Shown piece by piece: positions 28,327 through 36,909 of a stretch of DNA of 64,000 nt (its first letter is position 1; the number at the start of each line of letters is the position of its first letter). This stretch comes from Alphaproteobacteria bacterium (GTDB lineage: Bacteria; Pseudomonadota; Alphaproteobacteria; Caulobacterales; Parvularculaceae), in the NCBI GenBank assembly GCA_030426465.1, contig JAUHYK010000009.1:1-64000 (forward strand). The letters are read 5' to 3'. The notes under the pieces were generated by a model. It saw nothing but the letters and a program-made list of their open reading frames with translations. It was not told the origin of the DNA and did not search any database. A program made the position numbers and the translations under genes.

Positions 28327-28803
28327 ATGCGTATTCTCGCCCTATTGGCTGCAACGATACTATTTTGCTCTTCCTCATTGGCGCAGGAGAAGCAAGAATG
28401 GACACCGGAACAACAGGCGATTGTCGACCTGCTTAAGAACGGCCCGATGAATATCGAGACCGATTTCGAGAACTGGGAAGACAAGTTTCATGAAGAGTGG
28501 ACGGTCTGGTTCGCCGGACACCCCTCGGTAAGGCAAAAACCTGAACATATGGAAAGCGTGCGCAACTTTATCGGCCAAGGCGCTAAAGTCATTTCTTACA
28601 CTGCGCAGTTCGCTGACATCACCGTGACCGGGAATACGGCGTTCGCGCGCTTCAATGCGACAGAAGAATTGCGCAATCCGGACGGCTCTCCGCGCACTGT
28701 TTATTATGCCGGCACGGACTATCTGATCAAAGTTGATGGTCAGTGGAAAATCAGAGCGACGACCGTCGCGTTTACGCCGCAGGACGAAGAAAGCGAAGAA
28801 TAG
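28327..28803 (+). CDS. Exported NTF2/SnoaL-like protein
   Basis: The 158 residues comprise a signal peptide (hydrophobic 4-18, cleavage after S-L-A near 19) and a DUF4440/SnoaL-type cone fold: an N-terminal helix, W-F-A-G-H-P near the entrance, and beta strands ending in I-R-A-T-T-V-A-F. The ligand is unknown. It follows a DUF1579-like exported protein gene and ends convergent to gmk, 4 bp from its stop. Three NTF2-like proteins occur in this window (1180, 28327 and 49883), with little direct similarity to each other. Confidence 0.65.
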   Translation: MRILALLAATILFCSSSLAQEKQEWTPEQQAIVDLLKNGPMNIETDFENWEDKFHEEWTVWFAGHPSVRQKPEHMESVRNFIGQGAKVISYTAQFADITVTGNTAFARFNATEELRNPDGSPRTVYYAGTDYLIKVDGQWKIRATTVAFTPQDEESEE

Positions 28804-28807
28804 GCCC

Positions 28808-29452
28808 TCAACCCTCGCCGATCATCTCTTTGACGATGGCGGCGAGACCAACCTGACGGCGGCGTTTCAATCGTTCGGCGAAGAGGATGGAGCGTAGCAA
28901 CTCTTCTGACTCATTCAGGTCGTAATTGACGATGACATAGTCATATTCGGCCCAGTGGGACATTTCGGCGTCGGCCTTGGCCATGCGTTTTTGTACGACG
29001 TCTTCTGGATCTTGCGCGCGCTGGCGCAAACGCCGCTCCAGTTCTTCGCGCGAGGGCGGCAGGATGAAGACCTTGACCACGTCCTCGCCCGCGACCTCGT
29101 CCAGCTGTTGCGCACCCTGCCAGTCGATATCGAACAGAACATCCTTGCCCTGACGAAGCGTATCCTCAACGAGCGAGCGCGGCGTCCCGTAATAATGGCC
29201 GAAGACATTCGCCCATTCCATGAACTCGCCATTGTCGCGCATGCGTTTGAATTCGTCTTCTGAAACGAAGAAATAATCCTTGCCATGCGCCTCCCCGGGG
29301 CGCCGCTGGCGCGTCGTGGCCGAGATCGACAAGACCATTTCGCCGTCCTTGGTCAAGAGCCGTTCCGCCAGCGTCGTTTTCCCGGCGCCCGACGGGCTCG
29401 ACAGGATAAACATCAGGCCTCTGCGGGCCACTTTGAGGTCGCCGCCGATCAT
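28808..29452 (-). CDS. gmk: Guanylate kinase
   Basis: A 214-residue cytoplasmic kinase converting GMP to GDP with ATP. The P-loop S-S-P-S-G-A-G-K-T-T is at 18-27, followed by the GMP-binding S-A-T-T-R-Q-R-R-P-G-E and G-K-D-Y-F-F-V-S segment and the D-I-D-W-Q-G-A lid core. It connects to guaA and guaB, which make the GMP. A GGGAAG precedes the ATG by 5 nt. It is the last gene of the minus-strand run from fabD or mltG through yicC (10-bp gap), the frequent yicC-gmk pairing. Confidence 0.97.
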   Translation of the reverse strand: MIGGDLKVARRGLMFILSSPSGAGKTTLAERLLTKDGEMVLSISATTRQRRPGEAHGKDYFFVSEDEFKRMRDNGEFMEWANVFGHYYGTPRSLVEDTLRQGKDVLFDIDWQGAQQLDEVAGEDVVKVFILPPSREELERRLRQRAQDPEDVVQKRMAKADAEMSHWAEYDYVIVNYDLNESEELLRSILFAERLKRRRQVGLAAIVKEMIGEG

Positions 29453-29462
29453 CTCGTCTTCC

Positions 29463-30350
29463 CTATTCGATATTCTGAACTTGCTCCCGGACCTGATCGA
29501 TCACGCGCTTGAGGTCAAGGCCGATGCGCTTCAGCTCCATATCCTGCGCCTTGGAGCAGAGCGTATTGGCCTCACGATTGAGCTCCTGGGTCAGAAAATC
29601 GAGATCCCGGCCCACAGGGCCCGATTTGGCCAGCAGCGCCCGGCCCGCGCCGACATGAGAGGAAAGCCGGTCCAGCTCCTCCCTGACATCGGCCTTGATG
29701 GCGAGCAGCGAGGCCTCCTGCGCGAGGCGATCCTCGGGCACGGCGCCCTCCAGCAGTTCCTTGAGCTGCGCGGATATGCGGTCGCGGATGGCGGCGGGCA
29801 TGGCGGCGGCGTTCGCGGCGGCGGCGGCGGTCAATTTCTCGATGGTGTCGAATTGTCCCGCGAGCACCTCGCCCATGGCGACACCTTCCTTGCGGCGCGC
29901 ATCGGCAAGGCCGTCAAGCGCCTGCGCGAAGGACGCCATCAGCGCGGCGCAGAGCGCTTCGCGCGTCTCTTCGCTCATCTCATCTTCCGCCTGTTCGATA
30001 ACGCCTCTGAGCGCCAGCAAACCTTCGGCCTGGGGCGGGGCGCATTCAATCCGCAAGCGGATTTTCTCGATCATGGCGACAGCGTTGTCGAGCATCGCCT
30101 CATTAATCGCGTAGCCGGCGTCCTGGCCGTCTTTGTTGAGAGTAAGCCCGATATTGAGCGTACCGCGCGCCAGTTTCTGTTTCGCGAGCTTGCGCATCTC
30201 AGGATCAAGCGCGTCAAATCCGGAGGGCAATCGCGCGCGCCATTCAAGGCCGCGCCCATTGACCGAACGCACTTCCCAGATATAGCGCCAGCCGTCATGA
30301 GCGCCTTCAATCCGGGCGAAGCCGGTCATGGAAGAAATATTTCCGGTCAA
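29463..30350 (-). CDS. yicC: YicC family endoribonuclease-like protein
   Basis: The 295-residue protein begins S-S-M-T-G-F-A-R, the diagnostic YicC start, has the N-terminal YicC domain (about 1-155) with the W-E-V-R-S-V-N-G-R-G-L-E motif, and the C-terminal DUF1732 domain (about 210-295) ending in E-Q-V-Q-N-I-E. E. coli YicC cleaves RyhB and related sRNAs and is linked to sRNA decay; the role here is assumed, not shown. It is 10 bp upstream of gmk and 41 bp downstream of mltG on the same strand. Confidence 0.93.
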   Translation of the reverse strand: MTGNISSMTGFARIEGAHDGWRYIWEVRSVNGRGLEWRARLPSGFDALDPEMRKLAKQKLARGTLNIGLTLNKDGQDAGYAINEAMLDNAVAMIEKIRLRIECAPPQAEGLLALRGVIEQAEDEMSEETREALCAALMASFAQALDGLADARRKEGVAMGEVLAGQFDTIEKLTAAAAANAAAMPAAIRDRISAQLKELLEGAVPEDRLAQEASLLAIKADVREELDRLSSHVGAGRALLAKSGPVGRDLDFLTQELNREANTLCSKAQDMELKRIGLDLKRVIDQVREQVQNIE

Positions 30351-30391
30351 TTGCTTTCCTTTATGTGCGGCCCGGGTTTGGCCGCTCGTTG

Positions 30392-31444
30392 TTATTTTCC
30401 ACCTTGGGCGGCGCGCTGGCGTTCAATGCTCCGCCATTTGGCGACATTGGCGTTGTGTTCACGCAAGGTCGGCGCAAACACATGCCCGCCGGTGCCATCG
30501 GCGACAAAAAAGAGATCGTCCGTATCCGCCGGATTGAGGACCGCTTCGATCGACGCCTTGCCCGGATTGGCGATCGGCGTCGGCGGCAAACCGCGAATGA
30601 CATAAGTATTATAAGGCGTTTCCCCGCGCAGCTCGCTCAGGCGCAAACCACGGCCAAGAGGCTCGCCCTGGGTCAGGCCATAGATGATCGTCGGATCGCT
30701 CTCGAGCCGCATCCCCTTTTTGAGGCGGTTTACAAAAACTGAAGCGATGCGCGGGCGCTCCTCAGCAACGCCGGTTTCCTTTTCAACGATGGAGGCGAGG
30801 ATAATCGCCTCAGCCGGCGTCGAGAAAGGAAGCTCCATGGCGCGGTCATCCCAGATCGCATCAAGCAGCGCGTCCTGATCCTTCATCATTCGGCGCACAA
30901 GATTGTCGCGCGTCTCGCCGCGCGTGAACGCAAACGTTTCGGGCAACAGTTCGCCCTCGCCCGGCTCGATGGTCACTTCGCCTTCGAGCACATCGTTTTC
31001 GTTCAGCAATCGAATGATCTGCGCCGTGGTGCGCCCTTCCGGCGCCGTGAAATAATGCAGGATGCTTTTGCCTTCGCGGAGCTGATCGATGATCGCGATC
31101 ACGCTTGACCGCGCGGGAATTTCATATTCCCCCGCCTTGATCTCGCTCTGCACGCCGCGAAGGCGCACCGCCGCGATAAAAATTTCAGGATGTTCGATAA
31201 CGCCGGAATCTTCCAACTGGTGCGCAATGGTGGAAACGGCGCTCCCCGGCGGCAGGAGGACGATCGTGTTCTCGCGCGATGGGCCCGGCTTCACCGCCTC
31301 GCGATAACCGAGATACCCGCCAACCCCGAGCGCAATCGCCGCCAACAGGGCGAGCCCGCCGATAAAAAAGAGAAAGCTTTTCACCGCGCCCCCGCGCTGA
31401 CTTGATCTGCGCTGGGCGCGCCTCGTTTGATCCTTACCTGACAT
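30392..31444 (-). CDS. mltG: Endolytic murein transglycosylase MltG (YceG-like)
   Basis: A 350-residue inner-membrane protein. Basic N-terminal residues (about 5-22), then one transmembrane helix (about 25-47), put the catalytic part in the periplasm. The YceG domain has the catalytic E in A-S-I-V-E-K-E-T-G near 220 and the G-L-P-P-T-P-I-A-N-P-G segment near 300. It cuts nascent glycan strands during growth and sets strand ends. A GGCGGG sits before the ATG. The position between fabF and yicC/gmk is common in this class, where mltG often follows fabF. Confidence 0.95.
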   Translation of the reverse strand: MSGKDQTRRAQRRSSQRGGAVKSFLFFIGGLALLAAIALGVGGYLGYREAVKPGPSRENTIVLLPPGSAVSTIAHQLEDSGVIEHPEIFIAAVRLRGVQSEIKAGEYEIPARSSVIAIIDQLREGKSILHYFTAPEGRTTAQIIRLLNENDVLEGEVTIEPGEGELLPETFAFTRGETRDNLVRRMMKDQDALLDAIWDDRAMELPFSTPAEAIILASIVEKETGVAEERPRIASVFVNRLKKGMRLESDPTIIYGLTQGEPLGRGLRLSELRGETPYNTYVIRGLPPTPIANPGKASIEAVLNPADTDDLFFVADGTGGHVFAPTLREHNANVAKWRSIERQRAAQGGK

Positions 31445-31484
31445 CCCGCCTCCCGCCAGCTCCCGCTCGATTCATGAGGAGAGT

Positions 31485-32774
31485 TTAGCCGTCAACGCGC
31501 CGCATCACCAGAGAGGCGTTTGTGCCGCCAAAACCGAAGGAATTGGATAACGCCACGTTAATCGGCTTTTTTACGGCTTCTTTGGCGGCGAGATTGATAG
31601 GCGTCTCGACCGAAGGATTGTCGAGATTGAGGGTTGGCGGCGCTATTCCGTCACGCATGGCGAGGAGACAGAAAATTGCCTCCACCGCGCCGGCGGCCCC
31701 AAGCAGGTGTCCGATAGAGGATTTTGTGGACGACATGACAAGCCCGTCCGCCGCATCACCAAACAGGCGCTCGACCGCTTTCAGCTCAATTTCGTCACCC
31801 ACCGGCGTCGAAGTGCCGTGGGCGTTTACATAATCGATGTCTTTCGGCTGCAGCCCTGCGCGTTTCAGCGCCATTTCCATGGAGCGGAAGCCGCCATTGC
31901 CGTCCTCGGCCGGCGACGTGATGTGATAGGCGTCGCCCGAAAGACCATAGCCGATAATCTCGCCATAGATCTTCGCGCCGCGCGCTTTGGCCTTTTCATA
32001 TTCCTCAAGCATGACGAAGCCGGAGCCCTCGCCCATGAGGAAGCCGTCGCGGTCCTTGTCATAAGGACGTGACGCTTTTTCCGGCGTGTCATTGAAATGG
32101 GTTGTCAGCGCCTTGCATGACGAGAAGCCTGCAATGCCGATGGGACAGATCGCGGCTTCAGCGCCGCCGGCCAGCATCGCATCCGCATCGCCGAGCGCGA
32201 TCAGCCGCGCCGCATCGCCAATCGCATGAGCGCCTGACGAACACGCCGTCACCACCGCATGGTTCGGGCCCTTCATGCCGAGTTTGATCGACACTTGACC
32301 CGATACGAGATTGATCAGGTTGCCGGTGATGAAGAAAGGCGACACCCGGCGCGGGCCTTTGTTGTTCAGGACCAGCACTTCATCTTCAATGCCGGAAAGA
32401 CCGCCAATGCCGGAGCCGGTCATGACGCCGGCGCGTTCGCGTTCTTCTTCGTTTTTGAATTCCAGCCCGGAATCCTTGAACGCCATTTGCGCAGCGGCCA
32501 TGCCGAACACAATGAACGGATTCATGCGGCGCTGTTCGCGCGGCTCGACCCATTCGTCAGCGTTAAAGGCCGCGTCGCCGGCTTTGTCGCCGCCGCGGGT
32601 TCCATCGGTTAACGGAACGGACGCTGCAATCCGGCAGGGAAGGTTCGAGGCGTCGAACTGTTCAATAGGTCCGGCGCCGCTCTCACCATTGATGAGACGA
32701 CGCCATACGGGATCAAGCCCCGCCCCGAGCGGCGTGACCAATCCCATTCCTGTAACGACAACGCGGCGCATCAT
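31485..32774 (-). CDS. fabF: 3-oxoacyl-ACP synthase II FabF
   Basis: The 429-residue condensing enzyme elongates acyl-ACP with malonyl-ACP. The Cys-His-His triad is visible: C in V-T-A-C-S-S-G-A near 179, H in N-A-H-G-T-S-T-P-V-G-D near 317, and H in K-S-S-I-G-H-L-L-G-A-A-G-A near 354. The start is one of two adjacent Met codons (32774 or 32771). It is downstream of acpP by 137 bp on the same strand and 40 bp upstream of mltG, in the usual acpP-fabF order. Confidence 0.97.
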   Translation of the reverse strand: MMRRVVVTGMGLVTPLGAGLDPVWRRLINGESGAGPIEQFDASNLPCRIAASVPLTDGTRGGDKAGDAAFNADEWVEPREQRRMNPFIVFGMAAAQMAFKDSGLEFKNEEERERAGVMTGSGIGGLSGIEDEVLVLNNKGPRRVSPFFITGNLINLVSGQVSIKLGMKGPNHAVVTACSSGAHAIGDAARLIALGDADAMLAGGAEAAICPIGIAGFSSCKALTTHFNDTPEKASRPYDKDRDGFLMGEGSGFVMLEEYEKAKARGAKIYGEIIGYGLSGDAYHITSPAEDGNGGFRSMEMALKRAGLQPKDIDYVNAHGTSTPVGDEIELKAVERLFGDAADGLVMSSTKSSIGHLLGAAGAVEAIFCLLAMRDGIAPPTLNLDNPSVETPINLAAKEAVKKPINVALSNSFGFGGTNASLVMRRVDG

Positions 32775-32911
32775 GACCTACTCCGGACTTGGAAACCCGA
32801 CAGGCCTTTGCGCTGATATTGGCTGACGCCGATGCGGTTTTCTTCAAAACCCTTCAACGGCGCCGCCAGGCGAAACGGCCCTGTCGGCTCGTTATCGGGA
32901 AGAACAGCCGA

Positions 32912-33148
32912 CTAGGACTTTTGTTCTTCGATAAATTTGATGGCGTCGCCGACCGTCTGGATGGTCTCGGCGGCGTCATCAGGAATCTCAACATCGAATT
33001 CTTCTTCGAACGCCATCACGAGTTCGACAATATCAAGACTGTCGGCGCCGAGATCATCGATGAAGCTCGCCTTTGGTTCGACTTTGGCGGCATCCACATC
33101 AAGATGTTCGACAACAATTTTCTTCACGCGTTCTGCAAGATCAGACAT
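32912..33148 (-). CDS. acpP: Acyl carrier protein
   Basis: The 78-residue acidic four-helix protein carries the growing acyl chain on a 4'-phosphopantetheine linked to S37 in the D-S-L-D motif (36-39). Flanking F-I-D-D-L-G-A and [12 protein letters not shown] are the conserved helix II recognition surface for FabF, FabG and FabD. A strong AAGGAG precedes the ATG by 7 nt, consistent with the very high expression of ACP. It has its own gap of 173 bp to fabG, with a promoter candidate. Confidence 0.98.
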   Translation of the reverse strand: MSDLAERVKKIVVEHLDVDAAKVEPKASFIDDLGADSLDIVELVMAFEEEFDVEIPDDAAETIQTVGDAIKFIEEQKS

Positions 33149-33185
33149 TCAACGCTCCTTGGTAAAAACGGTTATTTACGATTTT

Positions 33186-33214
33186 CAGATAAAACCTGAA
33201 AGGTGGTTTGTCAG
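33186..33214 (-). promoter_or_regulatory. Candidate acpP promoter
   Basis: On the minus strand CTGACA and TATCTG are separated by 17 bp, about 40 bp upstream of the acpP start. Spacing is ideal, the hexamers are moderate, and a second weaker candidate (TTGCAA with TAATTG) lies further upstream. Confidence 0.4.
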
Positions 33215-33321
33215 CAGGTGTTAAACGGCGCCGCCTCTTGAGCGGGTTCGGGGGCGCAATTACGGCATATTGCAGATTGTTGCAACGCCAAAACCGCCGC
33301 AGCCGAGGTCATTTTCCTGAC

Positions 33322-34059
33322 TTATAACATCGCCATGCCGCCATTGACATGCAAAGTCTGGCCAGTGACGTAGCGCGCCTCGGCTGAGGAGAGATAGACC
33401 GCAGCCGCAGCAATATCCTCAGGGGCGCCCATGGCGCCTGCGGGAATCTTGCCGAGAATCGCTTCTTTCTGCTGGTCATTCAGGGCGTCGGTCATGGCCG
33501 TAGCGATGAAACCCGGCGCGATGCAATTGACGGTGACATTGCGGCTCGCGACTTCCTGCGCCAGCGATTTCGACATGCCGATCATGCCTGCCTTGGAGGC
33601 GGCGTAATTCGCCTGTCCGGCGTTTCCGGTGACACCGACGACAGAAGCCACACCGATGATCCGCCCGAAGCGCTGCTTCGTCATGCCGCGCAAGGATGCT
33701 TTCGCCAGATGGAAATAAGCCGTGAGATTGATCTTGATGACCTCATCCCACATTGCGGGCTTCATCATCATCATCAGGGTGTCGCGCGTAACGCCTGCGT
33801 TCGAGACAACAATGTCGAGCCCGTCCATGGCTTCTGAAGCGGTTTTCGGCAATGCATCCACCGCATCGAGATCGGACAGATTGCACGGCGTCACATGAAC
33901 GCGCTCTTTTAAATCGCTCGCAAGCGCTTCCAGTTTTTCCGCGCGGGTGCCGGAGATGGCGACGCTTGCGCCTTGTGCGTGCAGCGCTCGCGCAACCGCT
34001 TCGCCGATGCCGCCCGTGGCGCCAGTGACAAGCGCTCGCTTGCCCGAAAGATCAAACAT
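33322..34059 (-). CDS. fabG: 3-oxoacyl-ACP reductase FabG
   Basis: The 245-residue short-chain dehydrogenase reduces 3-oxoacyl-ACP with NADPH. The cofactor site is T-G-A-T-G-G-I-G at 13-20. The N-A-G (about 90) and the catalytic S-Y-K triad are present: S in G-V-A-S-V-V-G, then Y-A-A-S-K (Y150, K154 region). It is part of the fabD-fabG-acpP-fabF series, 36 bp after fabD, in the usual order. A GAAAGGA lies before the ATG. Confidence 0.97.
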   Translation of the reverse strand: MFDLSGKRALVTGATGGIGEAVARALHAQGASVAISGTRAEKLEALASDLKERVHVTPCNLSDLDAVDALPKTASEAMDGLDIVVSNAGVTRDTLMMMMKPAMWDEVIKINLTAYFHLAKASLRGMTKQRFGRIIGVASVVGVTGNAGQANYAASKAGMIGMSKSLAQEVASRNVTVNCIAPGFIATAMTDALNDQQKEAILGKIPAGAMGAPEDIAAAAVYLSSAEARYVTGQTLHVNGGMAML

Positions 34060-34095
34060 TCCGCATCCTTTCTTTTGATTACGGAGAACTTCGCC

Positions 34096-35031
34096 TTACG
34101 CCTTTACAAAGGCTTCGATATCGCCCGGCTCGCTCACATTGAGGCTCTGCACATCCCGGTTGATGCGCTTGATGAGGCCGGAAAGCACCTTGCCAGAACC
34201 GACTTCGATAAACAGCTCGCAACCTTCGGCGGTCATGTGATTGACGCTTTCGGTCCAGCGCACCCGGCCCGTCACCTGTTTCACAAGGAGGTCGCGGATC
34301 GACGCCGGGTTGGCGACGTCTTTGGCCGTGACATTGGCGACGAGCGTTGTCGCGGGCGCAACAATTTTCACTTCCGCCAGCGCTTCCTTCATCCGTTCAG
34401 CGGCAGGCGCCATCAGCGATGAATGAAACGGCGCGGATACGGGCAGGAGTTTGGCGATCTTGGCGCCGAATTCCTTGGCGCCGGCGCAAACGGCTTCGAC
34501 GCGCGCTTTCTCTCCGGAAATCACGACCTGGCCCGGCGCGTTGTCATTGGCGATTTCGCAGACGCCGTCGCCCTTGGCGGCATCGATGGCTTTTTGCGCA
34601 GCTTCCATGTCGACGCCGATCAGCGCCGCCATGGCGCCCTCGCCCACCGGAACGGCGGCCTGCATCGCCTCGCCGCGGATGCGCAACAGCTTCGCCGTGT
34701 CTGCAAGGCTGATGGATCGCGCCGCACACAAAGCTGAATATTCTCCGAGGGAATGACCGGCGACGAACATGGCGTTGGAAATGTCCGCGTCAGCTTCCGC
34801 TTCAAGCACCCGCATGGCGGCGATCGAATGCGCCATCAAGGCTGGCTGCGTATTCGCCGTCAGCGTCAACTCTTCCATGGGGCCTTCGCGCATCAGTTTT
34901 GACAGCTTCTGACCGAGCGCCTCGTCCACTTCTTCAAAGACTTCGCGCGCAACCGGAAACGCGTCGGCGAGGCTCGCACCCATCCCTACACTCTGGCTAC
35001 CTTGTCCCGGAAAGACGAAAGCTCGCGTCAT
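34096..35031 (-). CDS. fabD: Malonyl-CoA:ACP transacylase FabD
   Basis: The 311-residue enzyme moves malonyl from CoA to ACP. The nucleophile serine is in the elbow G-H-S-L-G-E-Y-S (about 93-100), the glutamine of F-P-G-Q-G-S-Q at 7-13 forms the oxyanion site, and a catalytic His lies in P-V-S-A-P-F-H-S-S. It starts the fatty acid gene series. AAGGAG is 11 nt upstream of the ATG. An intergenic palindromic repeat and a glycosyltransferase gene of opposite strand lie upstream. Confidence 0.97.
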   Translation of the reverse strand: MTRAFVFPGQGSQSVGMGASLADAFPVAREVFEEVDEALGQKLSKLMREGPMEELTLTANTQPALMAHSIAAMRVLEAEADADISNAMFVAGHSLGEYSALCAARSISLADTAKLLRIRGEAMQAAVPVGEGAMAALIGVDMEAAQKAIDAAKGDGVCEIANDNAPGQVVISGEKARVEAVCAGAKEFGAKIAKLLPVSAPFHSSLMAPAAERMKEALAEVKIVAPATTLVANVTAKDVANPASIRDLLVKQVTGRVRWTESVNHMTAEGCELFIEVGSGKVLSGLIKRINRDVQSLNVSEPGDIEAFVKA

Positions 35032-35111
35032 CGCGGCCCAGCTCCTTGGTTAATTACTGAGCTCGCGGACATAGCGACGCTGGCCCGCAAGGGCAAGGTA
35101 GCGAAGCGCTT

Positions 35112-35241
35112 CTCCTCCCCTGTTTACGGGGGAGGTGTCGAGCGCAGCGAGACGGAGGGGGCTTTTTTAAGGCAAACGCCCCCATCGCCCAGCCGCATCA
35201 ATAAGATGCGGCTGGACACTTCCCCCGCAAACGGGGGAAGA
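35112..35241. repeat. Intergenic palindromic repeat element with four stem-loops
   Basis: Between fabD and the glycosyltransferase, four inverted repeats follow one another: CCTCCCC with GGGGGAGG (35114-35135), GGGGGC with GCCCCC (35157-35183), AGCCGCATC with GATGCGGCT (35191-35213, perfect 9-bp stem, 5-nt loop) and CTTCCCCC with GGGGGAAG (35219-35240). The first and last stems are alike and inverted relative to each other. Text such as GTCGAGCGCAGCGAGACGG between stems is typical of dispersed short repeats in alphaproteobacterial genomes. No second copy occurs in this window. It lies too close to the start of the glycosyltransferase gene (35271) to leave room for a long leader. Confidence 0.65.
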
Positions 35242-35270
35242 AAGGTGCAAACCGCCAAGATTGAGCAAGC

Positions 35271-36299
35271 ATGAGTAAAGCGCCGATCCGCATCGCCAAT
35301 ATTGCCGAGACGCCTGACCCGGACTGGGCCTGGATCCGGGACTTGATGCCCGCCGATTTTGAGGTCGCCGGGCGCAAGCTCGAATGGACCGGCTATTCCA
35401 TGGCCCAACAGGGGAGCGATCCGCGGTTTCGCGCCCGCTGGCGCGGCGCACGGATGCTGGCCCGTGATTGCGTTCGAAATCCCTATGACCTGATTGTCAG
35501 CCACGGCCCCTGGATCACCGCCTGGACCGAGTGGGTCGCGGGCGCAAAAAAGAACGGCGCGAAACACCTCGCCTTCTCCTTCAACTTCACCGATCTGCCC
35601 ACCGGACCGCGCAAGGCGATTATGAAGAAGGCGTTCAGGCAGACAGATGGTTTCGCGGTTTTTACCGATGCAGAACAAGGGCTTTACGCCGATTATTTCG
35701 GGATTGATCGAGCCAAATTCTGGCGCGCACCATGGGGCGTCGCCCCGCCTTTGGCCGGACCTCAACCAAAAACCATCGAAGGGGACTACTTCGCCGCCCT
35801 CGGCGGTGAGGCGCGGGACTATGCGGTGCTGTGCGAGGCGGCCCGGGCCCTGCCCGAGACCCGTTTTGTCGCCGTCGCCCGGCCCCATAACTTCGAGGGG
35901 CTGAACCCTCCAGAAAATCTCGAGGTCCGCTTCAACCTGCCCTTTGAGGAGGCCTGGGGGATCGTCCAGCACGCCAAGGCGGCCCTCGTCCCTTTGCGCT
36001 CACGGGAAACCCCGTGCGGGCTTGTGACCCTTGTGGGGGCCATGCATCTCGGCAAGGCCCAGATCGTCACCGACGCGGCCGGGGCCGCCGATTACCTGCA
36101 TGACGGCGAAACCGGGCTTCTGGTTCCCGCCGGCGACGCCTCCGCCCTCGCCGCCGCTGTCACCCGTATTGAGGCCGATCCGGCGCTGGCGGCCCGTCTG
36201 GGAGAGGCCGCCAAGGACTTCGCCGAGGCCCGGTGCAGCGAGGCCCGGACAGTCGACTTTTTTCAGAGCGTTCTTACCCGCTGGTTTGGCGAGAAATAG
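35271..36299 (+). CDS. GT-B fold glycosyltransferase (family 4-like)
   Basis: A 342-residue cytoplasmic enzyme with the two Rossmann lobes of GT-B transferases. In the C-terminal lobe the nucleotide-sugar region is recognisable: P-L-R-S-R-E-T-P-C-G-L-V-T-L near 243-256, the donor-binding E of the E-x7-E motif, and L-H-D-G-E-T-G-L-L-V-P-A-G-D, the common ending of family 4 members. N-terminal S-H-G-P-W-I-T-A-W-T begins the acceptor side. The acceptor is unknown. No polysaccharide genes adjoin; the gene stands between fabD and the rpsF operon with a repeat upstream. Confidence 0.8.
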   Translation: MSKAPIRIANIAETPDPDWAWIRDLMPADFEVAGRKLEWTGYSMAQQGSDPRFRARWRGARMLARDCVRNPYDLIVSHGPWITAWTEWVAGAKKNGAKHLAFSFNFTDLPTGPRKAIMKKAFRQTDGFAVFTDAEQGLYADYFGIDRAKFWRAPWGVAPPLAGPQPKTIEGDYFAALGGEARDYAVLCEAARALPETRFVAVARPHNFEGLNPPENLEVRFNLPFEEAWGIVQHAKAALVPLRSRETPCGLVTLVGAMHLGKAQIVTDAAGAADYLHDGETGLLVPAGDASALAAAVTRIEADPALAARLGEAAKDFAEARCSEARTVDFFQSVLTRWFGEK

Positions 36300-36311
36300 C
36301 GGGTTTCGCGC

Positions 36312-36340
36312 TTGCAATAGGCCGCTCACTCCGCTATCTC
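36312..36340 (+). promoter_or_regulatory. Candidate promoter of the rpsF-rpsR-rplI operon
   Basis: TTGCAA and TATCTC with exactly 17 bp between them lie 144 bp upstream of rpsF, just past the glycosyltransferase stop. Hexamer quality and spacing fit alphaproteobacterial ribosomal-protein promoters. Confidence 0.45.
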
Positions 36341-36427
36341 CCGCGCCTTCACGAGCGATGGTCATGGGCGCTCGCCCCGATCGGGCGGGTTCAAGGGATG
36401 GTCCCTTAGCTTCATGAGCCACAGGCG

Positions 36428-36451
36428 TTCCGGATCGCCAGCAGATCCGAA
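36428..36451 (+). promoter_or_regulatory. Hairpin in the rpsF leader, possible S6:S18 autoregulatory site
   Basis: CGGATC (36431-36436) pairs with GATCCG (36444-36449), extended by TT/AA across a 1-nt bulge, loop 7 nt. It lies 33 bp before the rpsF start in a leader of about 140 nt. S6:S18 complexes regulate their own mRNA in many bacteria through a leader hairpin, but I cannot match the published motif base by base. Confidence 0.25.
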
Positions 36452-36483
36452 CAGTCTCCGTCGCCCTATAAGGAGCTGGCTAC

Positions 36484-36891
36484 ATGCCGCTATACGAACA
36501 CATCTTTATTGCGCGTCAGGATATCTCGCCCGCGCAGGTCGAGGGCCTGACCGAAACGCTCACCAAAGTCGTCACAGACCTCGGTGGCAAGATCGCAAAG
36601 TCCGAATATTGGGGCCTTCGCAATCTCCAGTACAAGATCAAGAAAAACCGCAAAGGCCATTACAGCCTTTTCAACATCGAAGCGCCGGCCGAAGCGATCT
36701 TCGAACTTGAGCGCCAGGAAAAGCTCAATGACGACGTTCTGCGCGCCCTGACCGTGCGCGTTGAAGAGCACAATGAAGAGCCGTCCCCAGTGCTGTCGCG
36801 CCGTGACCGTAATGATCGCGGCGACCGTGGCGATCGTGATCGCGGCGACCGTCGCGACCGCGGCGATCGTGACCGCGGCGACCGCCGGTAA
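36484..36891 (+). CDS. rpsF: 30S ribosomal protein S6
   Basis: The 135-residue S6 binds the central domain of 16S rRNA with S18. Residues 1-95 are the normal S6 fold: [12 protein letters not shown] at the start, [10 protein letters not shown] and [11 protein letters not shown]. After them comes an unusual low-complexity tail (about 103-135) made of repeated D-R-G-D-R units, highly charged and probably disordered; S6 tails in other bacteria are acidic and modified by RimK. AAGGAG precedes the start. Order rpsF-rpsR-rplI is standard. Confidence 0.97.
   Translation: MPLYEHIFIARQDISPAQVEGLTETLTKVVTDLGGKIAKSEYWGLRNLQYKIKKNRKGHYSLFNIEAPAEAIFELERQEKLNDDVLRALTVRVEEHNEEPSPVLSRRDRNDRGDRGDRDRGDRRDRGDRDRGDRR
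36808..36888 (+). repeat. Degenerate tandem repeat coding the S6 Arg-Gly-Asp tail
   Basis: Alternating CGCGGCGAC and GATCGTGAC-type units of 9-15 bases repeat through the end of rpsF, encoding D-R-G-D-R blocks. The units are not identical, so it is an old or selected repeat rather than a fresh slippage tract. Confidence 0.7.
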
Positions 36892-36909
36892 TCAGGAAAG
36901 GGATCAATC

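Noticed and set aside
30367..30385. GCGGCC/GGCCGC hairpin between mltG and yicC
   Set aside because: On the minus strand, the direction of these genes, no T run follows, so it is not called a terminator.
31707..32072. Plus-strand frames within fabF
   Set aside because: They are antisense shadows of a well-recognised gene.
36808..36888. CRISPR-like tandem repeat
   Set aside because: Units are short, degenerate, in frame and code the tail of S6; there are no spacers.
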